DNA of 64,000 nucleotides from Odontesthes bonariensis. Taxonomy: Eukaryota; Chordata; Actinopteri; Atheriniformes; Atherinopsidae. The position numbers and the translations under genes are program-made. This document shows positions 52,201 to 63,570 of this stretch, piece after piece. The DNA lies in NCBI RefSeq assembly GCF_027942865.1, contig NC_134509.1:30760197-30824196 (forward strand), in the 5' to 3' direction. The notes beneath the pieces are model-generated. The model ran no database searches. It saw only the letters and a list, made by a program, of their open reading frames with translations, and had not been told where the DNA came from. Position 1 is the first letter of the stretch, and every line of letters begins with the position of its first letter.

Positions 52201-55200
52201 GCCTCTGCGTCACCTTTGATCTGAAGACGGAGGAGTTTCCCAGGTTCGTAATCTCTGTGTCTGTCGTCTACTGGCCCAACTTTAAGCTACAAGAGAGGAG
52301 GATAAAAAAAGGCATTGATTTAAAGATTAAAGACTGCATTTTCATTTTCTTCTTGGTTTAATTGGCCTGTTATGCTTCAAATCAGTAAAGTAATGCATTA
52401 AAATAGCAGTATAAAAAGGAATTCTAAGTAATCAAAATTTGATGACAAGTCTGCCCATTTTTCCCATTTATTGATTCTTTTCCATTTATATTTCTATATA
52501 CCTTAACAAATCCTAAATGGTCCCAAAATTTCTTTTCTCTATCCCATCTGATTTCTACATACTGTCTAGGTGAGTATTTTCAGCAGCAGGTCTTGAGAGG
52601 CTCAAATTCAAATAAACTGCAGTGTATATATTTATAGTAATAAGGGGACATGCTATCCATAGTACTGGTATGTATCACTGATGTGATTTAATTGTATTTC
52701 AAAGGATTGACCTCTAGTCTATATCCTACACTGCTGTACTTTTGCTGGACCTCTATTTTGGTCTCTTCAGGAGATTTATCAACAGTATGGGATGTTAAGA
52801 ATGTGGGCTGTTTTGCCATTCAAGCCTCACAAATCCAAACTCTGCTTATCTTGATATACTCTCAAAACGTGAACAAAGTTTTTCAAATATGAAACCACTG
52901 TCGTTACCTCTACCAGCAAACTGAGAGCAAGCTGAACACTCACCCCTCCAACACAGGAATCTGCAACATCTATCCAGACGGAGTCCGACACCACCTCCTC
53001 TCGCCCTGTCCAGGGAATACTGAAGAACGCCACAATTCGAAAAGATGGCATCATCTCTGATGTTACCATAAACCCAACACTGGTAACCACTAGGCCCTCT
53101 ACATTCAAACGTTCAGCTTTTATGATTTTGCCTTTATTGAGCACCTACAGAGTTTTGGGTGGAGAGTCAAGAATGAATATAAATGTTATTTCAGTAAGAT
53201 TTTTGACACCTTATAGTTACACTTTACAATGTTCAGGTGTACTGGAAATGTGCTGTAACATGAACATGAAGTGGTGCTCTCGTCTCACCATGTAGGTAAT
53301 GTGTTTGGCAAATTTTCTGTGTGTCTCGTCTGCAGCACGGATTGAAATCTTCACGGACAGCCTATCTCCTACAGACACTGTGTTGGTTCCTGTGGAGATG
53401 TATAGGTAATTTTGATGTTGGTTGTTAAAGGGGGTGTAGGGCTGAACAGTTATCTGTTGTCTGGCCTGTTGGTCTGGTCTCAGGCCAGTCTCTGTGGTCT
53501 CAGCCTAGGATACAAAGAAAATAAAGAATAAATTCATTTTGCTACAGTTTTGTCTTTATGAACCCAAAAACTGATATTCTATTGTCTAACAGTCAAATGC
53601 ATAACTAATGTTGGTATGTAATTATAAGGTTTAAGAGGAAGAAACAAATGTCATAGGTTTCAATTTGTATGTTATACCTTTGTTAAATGAACTGTTGTGT
53701 TTTTCTTTTCTTAGAAGACTAATTAACTGGCAGCCTGCAAAATATTGATGAATTTGCAAAATGTGCCAATACACCTAGATGACAGTCTGTGAGATAACTC
53801 AAAAACAAGACAGTTGCACCTACTTTGCTAATATAAATTAAGGCAAAAATGTGGATGAAATACAGAAAAAAGATAATTAAGAGACAGGAACAGGTTACAT
53901 GCAGATCTAACAAGTATGACTTCAATGTAACTGCACTTTTAAATGGTAGAACTGCTACTTTTAAGACTAAATGCTTCTTCGCTCACTTACTGCTCCATAT
54001 GTATTTAAAGAACTAAGCCGGAATATATATATATATATAATATTTTGGAATCGAATTGCTTAGTTTAGGCTTTCGAAGCGCTGTTGTTTTTTTTTTTGTT
54101 TGTTTGTTTACTGACACAAGATCTAGCAACACTGGAAAGTGGAGTGATATCGTTGGAGATGGTTGCCATCTTCAACTTGGCCACAAGATGTCAGTAATTG
54201 TTGCACGTTGTCCCTTGAAGCTCAAAAATATCATATTTGAAAAAATTCCATTCTGTAATGAGATAATAGTCAAACATACGCATGCAATGATAATTAGATC
54301 ACTGACTAAATAAATGTTACATTAAATGTTATACTAACAATGATGGTTTGTGCATGCTGATTGTTGGGCATGTTCAAGGTGGTTCTGATAGTCCCAGATG
54401 AAACTGCCAATGGTTTATCCATCAAATTTATCTTGATTTTGACGTTATGGGCTGGGGATGCATCATGGTGGGTCACGTGAATCTGGACAGATAGGAAAGA
54501 ATTTCAATGACATTTTTGCTCAAAAATAAACTAAATTAAACAGATGACGCTCCTTACTGTGAAATCAAATGGGAGGCCTGGCTTGAAGTACTGTGGCATG
54601 TCTTTGAAGGATATAGCATAGGGGGACTCTACAATTTTGATCCCAGTCTTTTGTGCCTCAACCAGATCGCTTCCTGTGCAGGTGAGAAACTGGAGTCAAA
54701 CAACAGTAAAGACCTCCTTCTAACAATATACTGGAATTATTTCATGTACACAGAATCAAAAAATTCCCCTTGAGTTTTGGATTTATTCTACTTTTTGATG
54801 AGCTTGAATTTATTTTTTTTTGTTGACTGAAAGAAAAGTTTTGTTTCAACTATCAGTGTTTTGTGTTATTGTCTTTTCCCATGATTAAGACTGTTTCAAG
54901 TCCATGTCTAGGTGTTAATAACACTTAAACTGAGGGCTATCTAATTGAGAACAAGATGTTGCTTTTGATCATCCAAAGTAACTAAGATAACCTTTTTCTC
55001 CAACAGCAACATGAGTTTTTGAGTATGACACTGCGGTGAGTCAAAGTTTTGGTTTGTCCAGAGGGCAAAAGAACATGTCGATACACATTTGACCTCATTG
55101 AGGGTTTCCCCGGACACCACAGATCTTGATAAACTCTGGTCTGATTATGACATATCGGAGAGTTCGGTCTTTCGAGGTTGTAGTTCAAAGAACGATGTGA

Positions 55201-58200
55201 TCACAAGCCAGGACACAACCCTGTGCTGCCCCATCAAACAGATCAACGTTATGAAGCAGCTAAGATGGTAAAGTAAATACGATGTCTTAACCCAACATAA
55301 TGAATTAGGTTAGAATGATTTAAAGTTGAATTTTCCTGTGTGTATGATTTGTATACATTTTCAGTTCAAACTAAACTTGCTACAAAAAAACAACTTAAAA
55401 CATGAGGCACTTACCTGTACTGGTTAGCACAGAGGCCTTCACATATACAGAGTGGCCCACCAAAGATCTAATGTTGGGGTAAGCTGTCCTGATCTCCTCC
55501 ATACTCAGTCTGACAATTCCTCCATCCAACTGGATGCAAGAGTAGAAGATTATTTTGCATAAACAATAAAATCTCCTCTGCTTTCTCTTTATTTCTCCAA
55601 AGCTTTCAACACCATCATCTTTATAAGATCTCACTTGCTGTGTTAGCAAACTACAAGTGCTACACTTAGTATTGTTACACAATACTGAACCTTATATGGA
55701 TGTTCAAAAAATTAGCCACCGATTAAACTTTGTTGTTGTGTTGTTTTCTTTTAACACAATGTTTTGCCTCATCGGGATTGAGTCTAATTGCTCTCACCAA
55801 TTCAATCCAAAAGCATGAGCAACTGTATCCAGCAAAGGCGTGGATATCCCAACTATTTGATGAGGAATGTAAAACATTTAGCAGGCAGAAGCCCCGACTA
55901 CTTTTTTAGGAGTTGGTGGAGCTAATAAGAGAAATAAATTAAGTGGGTATGGTGGACTTGCAGACAAGAACCAGCCATGGCAGCATGACAAGCCAAAAGC
56001 ATGTGAGAGATAGATTTTTTGGTGTCTGTTACAAGATTAATACTTGTTGCATCAACAACACACATTCTTATAGAAACCGACATCATAGTATATGATGATG
56101 ATGTATTTACTGCCAGGGACTCACCAAATTAATGTTCAAATAGCATAAAACAAGCTTGTCAAAGTGAACTTAGCAGAGGCAAAATATTTTGATAGTTGCA
56201 AACAACGGCCAAAAATAAATAAATCAACCAATCATAAATCAGAGAAAGCAACTCGTGAATTTCAAAGTGAACTTACATCTGACACCTGCTTCATTGAAGA
56301 TAATCTTTTCATCTGCTGGTTGAACATAACTCCAAAAACAACATAGGCTGTTCCTTGGACAGGCTGTCCATATAAGTATCTGAAATGCAGCCACAAAAAA
56401 AACAGATTTGCAATACTTGTCTTTTTTTTTCTCATAACATTTTCCCTATTTCATGCATTCTTGTGTAAATAATTTTTTTTGTCTGCATTGTCTTAGTTGA
56501 GGTTAAACTCAAAACAAGAAGAACAGGATATTTCAGTAACAGGTCATCAGAGGTTAAACTTAAATTACAGAGGGGTTGTCATTTTTAAATATGGCCCGTA
56601 GATGTCTGAACATTTTTTCAGGTATGTATGTTTGTGTGTGCATCTGTGAATTTGACCAACTTTGCAGATATCTCTACCACCAGCTCACTGTCATCCAAGC
56701 TGAGGAAGGACTTCCTCGGTGTCAATGTAACATTGAAGGCAGGAAGCACTACAACAAGAAGCCATAAATATATATAATATTACTGTTCAAATATTGTACA
56801 TTCATAGAAGATATCGACAATTGTATTTGATTTAATTGACATTAACAAGAGGAGCATAACTTCTCTTACCGTATTTCTTTACTTCAAACTTGGCGGTGAA
56901 TGTGTTCTGCTGCCAGTGGTCAAACTTTGCCGTCACTGACCATGTTCCTTCACTGTGAGACATTCAGTCACATTATAGAAAGCCCATGAAAGCAAAGAAC
57001 ACAGACTTTTGGTGCTACGTGCTATGCTTTAGGTGCTACATGTTGAATTGAATAAATCCAAAATTTCACGGGTAAAATAACAATCATTTGGTAAATATCG
57101 GTGAAAGGGTGACAAATAGTAGCTTCTGACAGTTTTTACCAAACCACATCACCCATAAATCTGCTGCATGCCCTTAACAATAATATTCACTTCAAAAATT
57201 TGAAACTTAAGAAAACAAAAAAATGTGCCATTCCAGTATAATCACTGTAGGTATCTAACTAATTGCCAATTCAGCCCTAGTAATTTGGAAATTGCTCCAC
57301 AATTTTGTAGATACAGATTGCTGAAACTCTGACCGTCTTCACTCTGAGATACTCTATCTCTCTTGGGTGCTTTTTTTTTTTTTTAACAATACCCAGTCAT
57401 GTTACTAATCTGTTGCCAATTACCTAGCTGGTTGCAACATGTTCCTCAAACTGTTTCTTTTTAGCACCTCTTAGTAATCCAGCCCTCTGTGGCCCCTGTT
57501 GAAACTTTTTTGAAAAATGTTTCCAGCATCAAATCTAAGAAGATCTAAGAAGTTTTATTAAACTTTACACAGTGTCCTAACTTTTTTGGAATTGAGGTTG
57601 CACCACAGGAGGGCCATCTGAACACTAACGACTTTATAAATCTAAGAACAAAACCTTGGTTTGGCTCCAAATTTACTTTGACTTATTGTTCTTTTTCAAC
57701 CTTGGAAACATTCAGTTTGTAGCTTTGTGTACACATCACATGTTCAAATTTGCACTGTTCTCCATTAACACTTTGAAACGAACTTGAAAGGCAGTTTTTT
57801 TTTTTTTTTTAAAACCTTGACTTCTGTGAAGTTGCCATTTCAGTCTGTCTCTATATAAATGCTAAATGGCCATTACTTCTAGCTCATTTCTACTCTAGAT
57901 GTCCACTCAAAGCGCATTCACACTACAAGCCACATTCATCCATTCACAGGCTAAAGTTTGCAAAACTTAAACTGGAGCAGGTCGAAGCCTGTAATAAACA
58001 TGTTTGTGACCAGTAGGGACAAATTCAGATGGAAATATTGACTTCACTGAACTAAGTTTTCCTTACATATCAAGATGAGATGATAGATGATAGAATCTAT
58101 GTTAATTTATGCTTAGTGCTAAATGTTGTCAAAGGCTAGAAGAGGGTGAAACAGAAGCCAAACAGATCAGTCTTACTTGGCAATTTCAGACAGAGGAAAT

Positions 58201-60527
58201 ATTTCTGTGATGATGCTGTTTATAGCTTTGGACCTAGAGATTTGTTTAATCACCACCCCATCTGGATTCTGAAATAAAAAAAATTGTAAATATGTTACAA
58301 ATTACCAAGGATGTCACAAAAGCATTGTCAGAACTCATGATAAGTGATTTACATTGACATAATTTGCAACGAGTCTCAACCTCATGATTTAAAAAAGAAA
58401 AAGAAAAACTTCAAATAAGTCTTGTTTCCAGGCTGATAATTTACAACAGTTGTTTTCTTTCTTTTTTTTTTAAATATCCATTCCTTGCCTTGAGAAGGTT
58501 CCATGCTGACTGGTCATTTGTTTACCAGATGAACTTTACCTGAATGTCTATAGTGATGGAGCGGTCAACTGCCTCAAAGAACGGAGAGGATACAAAGGTT
58601 CGGAATCGAACTGGTTAGGAAAACAAGTGAAAAAAGATGTGTTTTACGACCTTTCTATAAAAATACAACCTCAGGTCCCTCACATTTAGGTTGTTCATGT
58701 TATTCATGCATGATCATCTGGTGAGTTTTTGTCAAAATATTCCAACCTCACCATCTTTTCCAGGGTTGTAGATGGGCTGGTCTGTCTGGATGAAGATGTA
58801 TCCAGAGTGAAAGGACACCATCAATATTCTCTCTTCTGAGTGGTAACCTACAAAGTTCACGGTCAGATACACAAACTTGTTCTTTTTTTCTTCGCGATTC
58901 AAACCATCCGATGAGAGCTGGAATAGGGTCAAATGAGGATACAGCGTGAGGTCATACAGAGAACACGTGGATAGCACTTTAAGAGCATCTTCACAGAAAA
59001 ACTTCTTTGCTAACCAAACTTTTTGGGTCATTCTAAACTTAAGCTGTGAGCCCAGAGAGTCACCTGTATAGTCTTGAGAGCATTGAAGCCATTTCCCTGG
59101 TTGAGTATGACAGATTCCTGAAGGAGCGCTGTAGTTTTGGTGAAATCCTGGATAGTGATGATGACAGTAATGGGGTCGAATAAACCATCAACCTGTAAGA
59201 AGATGTTCTCCTGGCTGTCTGTCCTCAGCAGGTCTGGAGCCAGCAGAGTGAAGCTTCAGGAAAATAACATGAGTTAGATGAAGATTTCAGACTTTTTTTT
59301 TTTCTCCACCATTATTACTATGAATGTTACACTTAATGGCATTACCCTAGTGAAAGCTTTACAAGTGTATTGTGGCATCAATAATAAAACTGGAGACAAT
59401 GCTCGGGTAGTAAATGGCAAATGGTCTGCATTCATTGAGCACATTTCAGGTCTACTTGACCACCCAAAGCACTTTCACACAACAAGCAACATTAAACCAG
59501 TCAAACACACACCCAGATAGCACTTCTTAGTCGTATAATCTAACGTGTTTAAAGCTGTAAAGCTTTTTCTTGATCATCTTGAATTTGATAGCAGCAATAC
59601 CACTCAAAAATGTCATGACAGGTTGTAAAGTAAGTGCTATTAAAAAGAGGGAGCTGAAACAGCATGTAGCAACAAATCAGGTTAATTGGCAACAGATCGG
59701 TATAACAAGAGAGCCTCAGAAAGGCAGAGTCTCTCTAGATTCAGCAATTTGCTAAAACTATGTCAAGAAATTATGGAGCAGTTTCAGAATGATGTTTCTC
59801 AATATAAAATTGTGAAGAATTTGAATATCCCATCAGCTTCAGTGCATGATATCATCAAAAGATTCAGAGAATCTGGAGACATCTCTGTGCTCAAAGGAAA
59901 AGGAAAAATCTGTATTGGATGCCAATGATCTTCGGGCCCTCAGGTGGTACTGCGTTGAAAACAGGCATGATTCTGTCATGGAAATCACTGGGTTGTCTCA
60001 GAAACACTTCCAGAAATCATTATCCGTAAACACAGTTCATCATTCCATCAACAAATGCAGGTCAAAGCTCTATTGTACAAAGACAAAACCTGATTTTAAT
60101 ATGATCCGCAAACATTGACATCTTTTGTGGGTCAAAGCTTATTTAAAATGGGCGAGAAAAAGTGGAAAACTGTGCTCAGACGGATTGAAACTTAAAATTT
60201 CCTTTCAGAAATCATGAACACCACAACCTATGGAAAGAAGAAGATAGCAACCATCCAACTTATTAACAGTGCTCAGTTCAAAAGCCTCAATTCTCTGACG
60301 GTATAGAGATATAGGCATTAGTGCCAGTGGAACTGGTAAATTACACACATGGAAAGACACCATCAGTGCTGAAAAAAAAAAATATATATATATGTGTATA
60401 TATGTATATATATATATATTTATAGTTCTCATGTGTTTTGTAGGGGCGGGACAGGAAGTTGAATAACTTTTTATTTTTCGGTTAAAAAATAAGCATTTCT
60501 TGCATTTTGCGACTACGGAGGTCACTG

Positions 60528-60619
<92 letters not shown>

Positions 60620-61156
60620 TTTAGAGCATATGCTCCCACCCAGATTAATCGCTTTTCAAATAGACAAAAAGGCGATGATATTCCTTTCTTTATGATCGAG
60701 CAACTGGTCTCCTCAGTTATGTTTCCATGTTTCCCCAGATATTAGAAAAAAAGGGGAAGCTACACAGTGATAAACTGGGCCCCACGGCTGCCATAAAATT
60801 CAAGATGAGCTAGTATTTTTCATTAAATGGTAAAATGCCTCACTTTCATTTTTTCATGTTTTTTAAATTTTTTTTCTTCCAATGTTCAAGTGTGGATAAA
60901 ATAAAATCTGACCAAACAGTGCTAGGAATTGTGTTAGTTGTGTTAGTGGTTGTCAACAGTACCTCGGTGCAGAGCTAATAAACTGACTTGGCTCCAATTC
61001 TCTGTAAATAAACAGGACAGGTATTAATTTCAGCCGTGAGATTGCACTGCAAACTAAGGCATAGGTGAAATAAACATGTGAAATCATAAAATTATTTTAA
61101 AAGAAATCTAAATTTCAGTGTGTCCGACCATTCATCCCACAACTGAATTTGCTAAA

Positions 61157-61191
<35 letters not shown>

Positions 61192-61578
61192 CTCAAAGTT
61201 TTACTGGTTGTCCAACCATGAGTTTGATATTGTTTGTAGAGAAAGGGGAAATTATCTAGAAAATCTGTATATACATATACAAACATACAGTATATCAAGT
61301 CCAATGTTGATTACTTACTCGTGGAGGTCAAAGAACTTATCAGCTGATACAAATCTGGGGATCAGATTCAGAGGCATTAACTTAAGATATCAGAGGCTAA
61401 AACTTGCAATTGTTCACATATTTTTAGCTCAAATATGCATACCTGTCACGCCAGCTAGGTCTGTAACGAAAGCAGTTTGATTAATTACACAAAAGTCATG
61501 AGATATAAACTGGTGCAACAGCAAGAAGAAGCTGGAGAAGAGGAACGGCTTACCGACTGCTACTAACGAGGTGTCCAT
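32265..61578 (-). CDS. Complement C3-like protein (thioester-containing family)
   Basis: A secreted complement component by family. I joined 41 consecutive exons (61001 down to 32265) with GT/AG borders and phases agreeing at every junction, giving 1,723 residues. Order: MG domains of the beta chain; RRRR processing site; six-Cys anaphylatoxin; an enlarged linker; MG7; thioester domain; CUB/MG8; C345C, ending [12 protein letters not shown]3 rather than C4 or C5: [15 protein letters not shown] and [12 protein letters not shown] are closest to C3, there is no C4-type basic alpha/gamma site, and the thioester Cys and Gln that C5 lacks are present. The interchain Cys pair (DSCVGG and GFCVAEP) is kept. 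The thioester reads GCVEQ and the catalytic His is Ala. The start is unsure: Met at 61578 begins a signal-like [20 protein letters not shown] exon (61443-61578), but its join to the next exon is out of phase in my hands. Confidence 0.88.
36378..36566. repeat. LINE 3'-tail fragment
   Basis: The phrases TATACCCGCTTCATCCAGTT and GGAGCCTATCCCAGCTGCCA, then CAACACACCACCGTGC, resemble the 3' region of teleost L2/Rex-type LINEs. It lies in an intron of the C3-like gene. Confidence 0.55.
37334..42754 (-). other. C3-like gene: thioester domain exons
   Basis: Exons 42551-42754, 40818-40893, 40361-40523, 39185-39298, 38356-38506, 37656-37819, 37334-37489. The thioester motif [13 protein letters not shown] has its Cys at 42675-42677 and Gln at 42666-42668; the Gly normally between Cys and Glu is Val (42672-42674). 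The catalytic loop reads [13 protein letters not shown] and aligns without gaps to the EDAPVIHQEMIGG loop of C3, putting Ala (codon 40373-40375) at the catalytic His. Other conserved parts: [76 protein letters not shown]. The alpha-barrel pattern looks intact. Confidence 0.9.
41161..42245. mobile_element. TTAA-target element, 1.1 kb, in C3-like intron
   Basis: TTAAAGGGATACAAGGTAG on the left and the inverse of TTAAAGGGGCACTAGGTAG on the right, with TTAA at both edges. Inside, 41398-41520 holds a LINE 3' tail (GCTGCTGCCCCCGCGACCCG ... GCGGAAGATAATGGATG). Non-autonomous. Confidence 0.75.
43679..44249. mobile_element. Candidate solo LTR in C3-like intron
   Basis: TGTCAC...GTGACA ends, a TATATAAG box near 44135 and an AATAAA at 44206-44211 give the layout of an LTR of about 570 bp. 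The flanking 5-mers do not match, so the call is tentative. Confidence 0.4.
44250..44630 (+). mobile_element. Transposon fragment with RecQ-helicase-like N-terminus
   Basis: A frame at 44277-44525 begins [20 protein letters not shown] and continues [18 protein letters not shown], which resembles the region just before the Walker A motif of RecQ-like helicases found as multicopy genes in fish. The sequence then leaves the family before the P-loop, so it cannot be a working helicase. Likely a deleted transposon that carried the gene's 5' end; element borders not resolved. Confidence 0.4.
45846..47065 (+). mobile_element. Tc1-like element, copy A, decayed
   Basis: The sequence follows a familiar teleost Tc1-like element: inverted left arm (GAATGCAACAATTG ... 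TTCACAATAGAACATTG), then a transposase remnant with AAAGAAGAAGCCATAT, TCTGGGCCAAAGCTAAT and GAGTCCGGGTGCTGGACTGG. The frame has many stops. The right terminus is missing. It lies in an intron of the C3-like gene. Confidence 0.7.
47141..47863 (+). mobile_element. Harbinger-type element with Myb/MADF-like fragment
   Basis: The ends AGGCCACATTTACACATAG and CGTGTAAACGGGGCCT are imperfect inverted repeats. The internal frame 47378-47644 contains [20 protein letters not shown] and [10 protein letters not shown], the pattern of the Myb/SANT-like DNA-binding protein encoded by Harbinger transposons. No transposase present. Target duplication unclear. Confidence 0.65.
48821..50070 (-). other. C3-like gene: anaphylatoxin and enlarged linker exons
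   Basis: Exon 49783-50070 encodes the C3a-type fold with cysteines in the family spacing: RRCCNDG, YSC, WEC, RYCC. Instead of a short LGLAR-type end, the exon runs on into [17 protein letters not shown] and [11 protein letters not shown]. Exon 48821-49052 adds [19 protein letters not shown], then an acidic stretch [15 protein letters not shown], before returning to the conserved [13 protein letters not shown]. From the last Cys to ESWLW there are 109 residues, against about 41 in human C3 as I recall it. No Arg-Ser convertase site is recognisable; GFGGR is one possible end. Confidence 0.85.
50954..51449. mobile_element. Harbinger-like MITE
   Basis: AAGCCTTGTTTCCACTG at the left and the inverse of AAGCCCCATTTCCACTATG at the right. 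The subterminal GTACGGGTCGGGTCG and CGACCCGTACCGG are also inverted. Flanking TTA/TAA is compatible with a Harbinger duplication. It lies in the C3-like intron between the exons at 50550-50618 and 51882-52011. Confidence 0.65.
57230..57605. mobile_element. Tc1-like element fragment, copy C
   Basis: The end TTTACACAGTGTCCTAAC ... GGAATTGAGGTTGCACC matches the terminal inverted repeat of the Tc1-like family of copy A. Most of the element is deleted. Borders approximate. Confidence 0.5.
59560..60880 (+). mobile_element. Tc1-like element, copy B, with an insertion
   Basis: Same family as copy A, including the helix-turn-helix part of the transposase (plus-strand frame 59686-59928 with [20 protein letters not shown] and [15 protein letters not shown]) and later catalytic-domain remnants. 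Frames are broken. Between about 60370 and 60617 it is interrupted by microsatellites and a unique segment of about 105 bp that recurs at 62917-63021. Confidence 0.7.
60529..60617. repeat. (TA)n(GA)n compound microsatellite
   Basis: About 30 bp of TA followed by about 55 bp of GA repeats. Confidence 0.95.
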
Positions 61579-61617
61579 CTGAACCGCAGAAAAACATGAG
61601 AAATAAAACATGATAAA

Positions 61618-62514
61618 GTCTCCAACGAATCATGTTGACTGCCTCGTGTCTCAGTCTACTGCGATCACAAGGGAGACGGTCAACAACAAAACCCTGATAT
61701 TCCGACCTAATCAAACATTACAGTTTCCAGCATGGGAGGGGGAGAGTTTCTGGAATTGACAAAAAAGCAAACCAACGGGCTTGTTTGCTAACAAGGATAA
61801 GCGGCCTTAGATCAGCACAACACGGCAGAAACTGTCATTTCAGACTGAATTGCAACGAACTTTTTCATATTACCCCACATCAACGCCTCACACCATCACT
61901 TATTCAAAGGAAAAATGCAGATACTTAATATTCATACTTTTCAAAATCCCTTTAAGCCTTAAATGCTCTTCATCTGCTCCACTGTGTTTTGTCTAAAGTA
62001 AATTACTCTAAGCTAAAGAAAGATTCAAGCTTATTTTCACCATTTCTAGAAATAGAGAAAAGCACATATTTCATCTTAAAGTAACAGTAGAGAATTTAGC
62101 TGCTCGTGATATGTAACACCACTGTGACAAAGGCAAATCTCAGTGTGTACCCTGCACATGTACATCCACACGCTGTTGTCACGTTGAAGAGGTCACAAAG
62201 ATGCCGTCAAAAGCCTACAAATTTTTTTTTTGTTCTCCAGTCTGTGTTGGAGTTTATTGTAATGCACTGGGCTTTGTTCAGACTGGACACATATCATGCC
62301 AAAGTAAAAAAATAAAATTGTAAAGAAAAAAAAAAAAAAAAGCCTACAAAAATGTCAAGTCACTGTAAAGGAAAACAGTGTGGTGCAGGGCAGCCTCTCG
62401 GCTATCTAGTTAATTTTCAAACTCAGGAACGTCTACAACAAAGGTCTATGTACTTAAAAAGAAGCCAGAAACACAAAGTTCGCAATAAGGTTCATAATCT
62501 TATCTAGTGTTGCT
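61618..62514. other. 5' flank of the C3-like gene
   Basis: Should include the promoter. No gene or obvious core promoter recognised; an A-run lies at 62325-62341. Confidence 0.4.
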
Positions 62515-63122
62515 TTAAAGCTGCAGTCTGCAACTCTTTTTCAAGCATAATGCCTGGAACTGTCCGGGGATTCTGAAAGTAGTACATTAAATACTCCAAT
62601 ACAAAAAAAAATGAGTTCTCTAGGTCCCCTATATGTCCCGCTAGGTCCCTCCAAAGCCAGCAGGTTTGTTTACAAAATTGCACACCGGACCGGTAAAAGA
62701 TAACCAATCAGGTTACGAGCTGGGCTCTGCTGCCTGTCAATCACCGATTGTGCACGCGCGATACAAGGTAGGCTCGTCCCCACGCTTATTTATCTAGACT
62801 ATTGAACTTCATTACGGGCTAGTCGACTTACTGTGTCTTCCATGATCGCAAATGACAGGTGAGTTGATGAATGAGGAGTCGTGTAGGCGCATCTGGCGTG
62901 CACGTCTACGTGCACGAGTTCTCATGTGTTTTGAAGGGGCGGGACAGGAAGTTGAATAACTTTTTATTTTTCGGTTAAAAAATAAGCATTTCTTGCATTT
63001 TGCGACTACGGAGGTCACTGTTTTCAACTTCAAGCGTTCTGATAGATCATGTAAACTCTTAAAATGCCAAAAAGTAGGACTTTACGTATGACAACAACAA
63101 ATCTTGCAGACTGCAGCTTTAA
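62515..63122. mobile_element. TTAA-target MITE (family 1)
   Basis: A perfect 19-bp inverted repeat, TTAAAGCTGCAGTCTGCAA at 62515-62533, with its complement at 63104-63122; TTAA at both edges. 608 bp, no coding frame. Contains the segment at 62917-63021 that also occurs in copy B of the Tc1-like element. Confidence 0.85.
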
Positions 63123-63570
63123 AGGTAGGGTAGGAGATCCTGGATTTTGAGTCCAGCGAAGCTGCATTTTGAAAATACACAGGTAAAAAGTCCCAACCCT
63201 TTTCTTCACTTCCCCCCCCGAAGCCACGCCTCTAGAGTACATGAACGCGCACGAGCACGAAGGTGCACGAGCGCTGTTCTGACAGCAAGCATCGATCGCT
63301 GCCGTCTTTAGTATTTAGTATAATGCTAACTACACGTTTAATAATGCTAGGTGCTAGCCAAGCTGGCTCTAGTTTAGCTTCCTGCCAAGCTTCTGGGCGC
63401 GAGTGATTCGTTCACGGAGCAGGGTACGCGCACAGGGGGAAGGAGGGGGAGATAGGAGCAGATTGCAGTTTGATAGACGGCAATTAATTGGTAACAATGG
63501 GGGTGTGAAGAGTATTTCAAGCAATATGTAAAAAAATGTTCCAGAAAAAGATCCCCTACCCAACCTTTAA
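63119..63570. mobile_element. TTAA-target MITE (family 2), abutting family 1
   Basis: TTAAAGGTAGGGTAGGAGATC at the left, and the inverse of TTAAAGGTTGGGTAGGGGATC at the right (19 of 21). Its left TTAA is also the right TTAA of the neighbouring MITE. Confidence 0.85.

Larger units (their letters stand above)
50550..61001 (-). other. C3-like gene: beta-chain exons (MG1-MG6)
   Basis: Exons, 5' to 3': 60963-61001, 59064-59253, 58752-58917, 58540-58610, 58177-58268, 56870-56952, 56661-56748, 56277-56379, 55415-55529, 54558-54673, 54339-54482, 53289-53504, 52908-53144, 52131-52286, 51882-52011, 50550-50618. Landmarks: [17 protein letters not shown] (58752 exon), [15 protein letters not shown] (56870/56661), [17 protein letters not shown] (56277), [10 protein letters not shown] (54558), [19 protein letters not shown] (52908), [19 protein letters not shown] (51882). 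The last exon ends the chain with [15 protein letters not shown], a furin-type beta/alpha site. The first 39-bp exon is tiny but in phase and continues the family's APxLLR start. Confidence 0.85.

Noticed and set aside
32265-61578. Calling the complement gene C4
   Set aside because: Several short motifs looked C4-like ([22 protein letters not shown]), but there is no basic alpha/gamma cleavage site, and the beta-chain and C-terminal motifs ([33 protein letters not shown]) are closest to C3.
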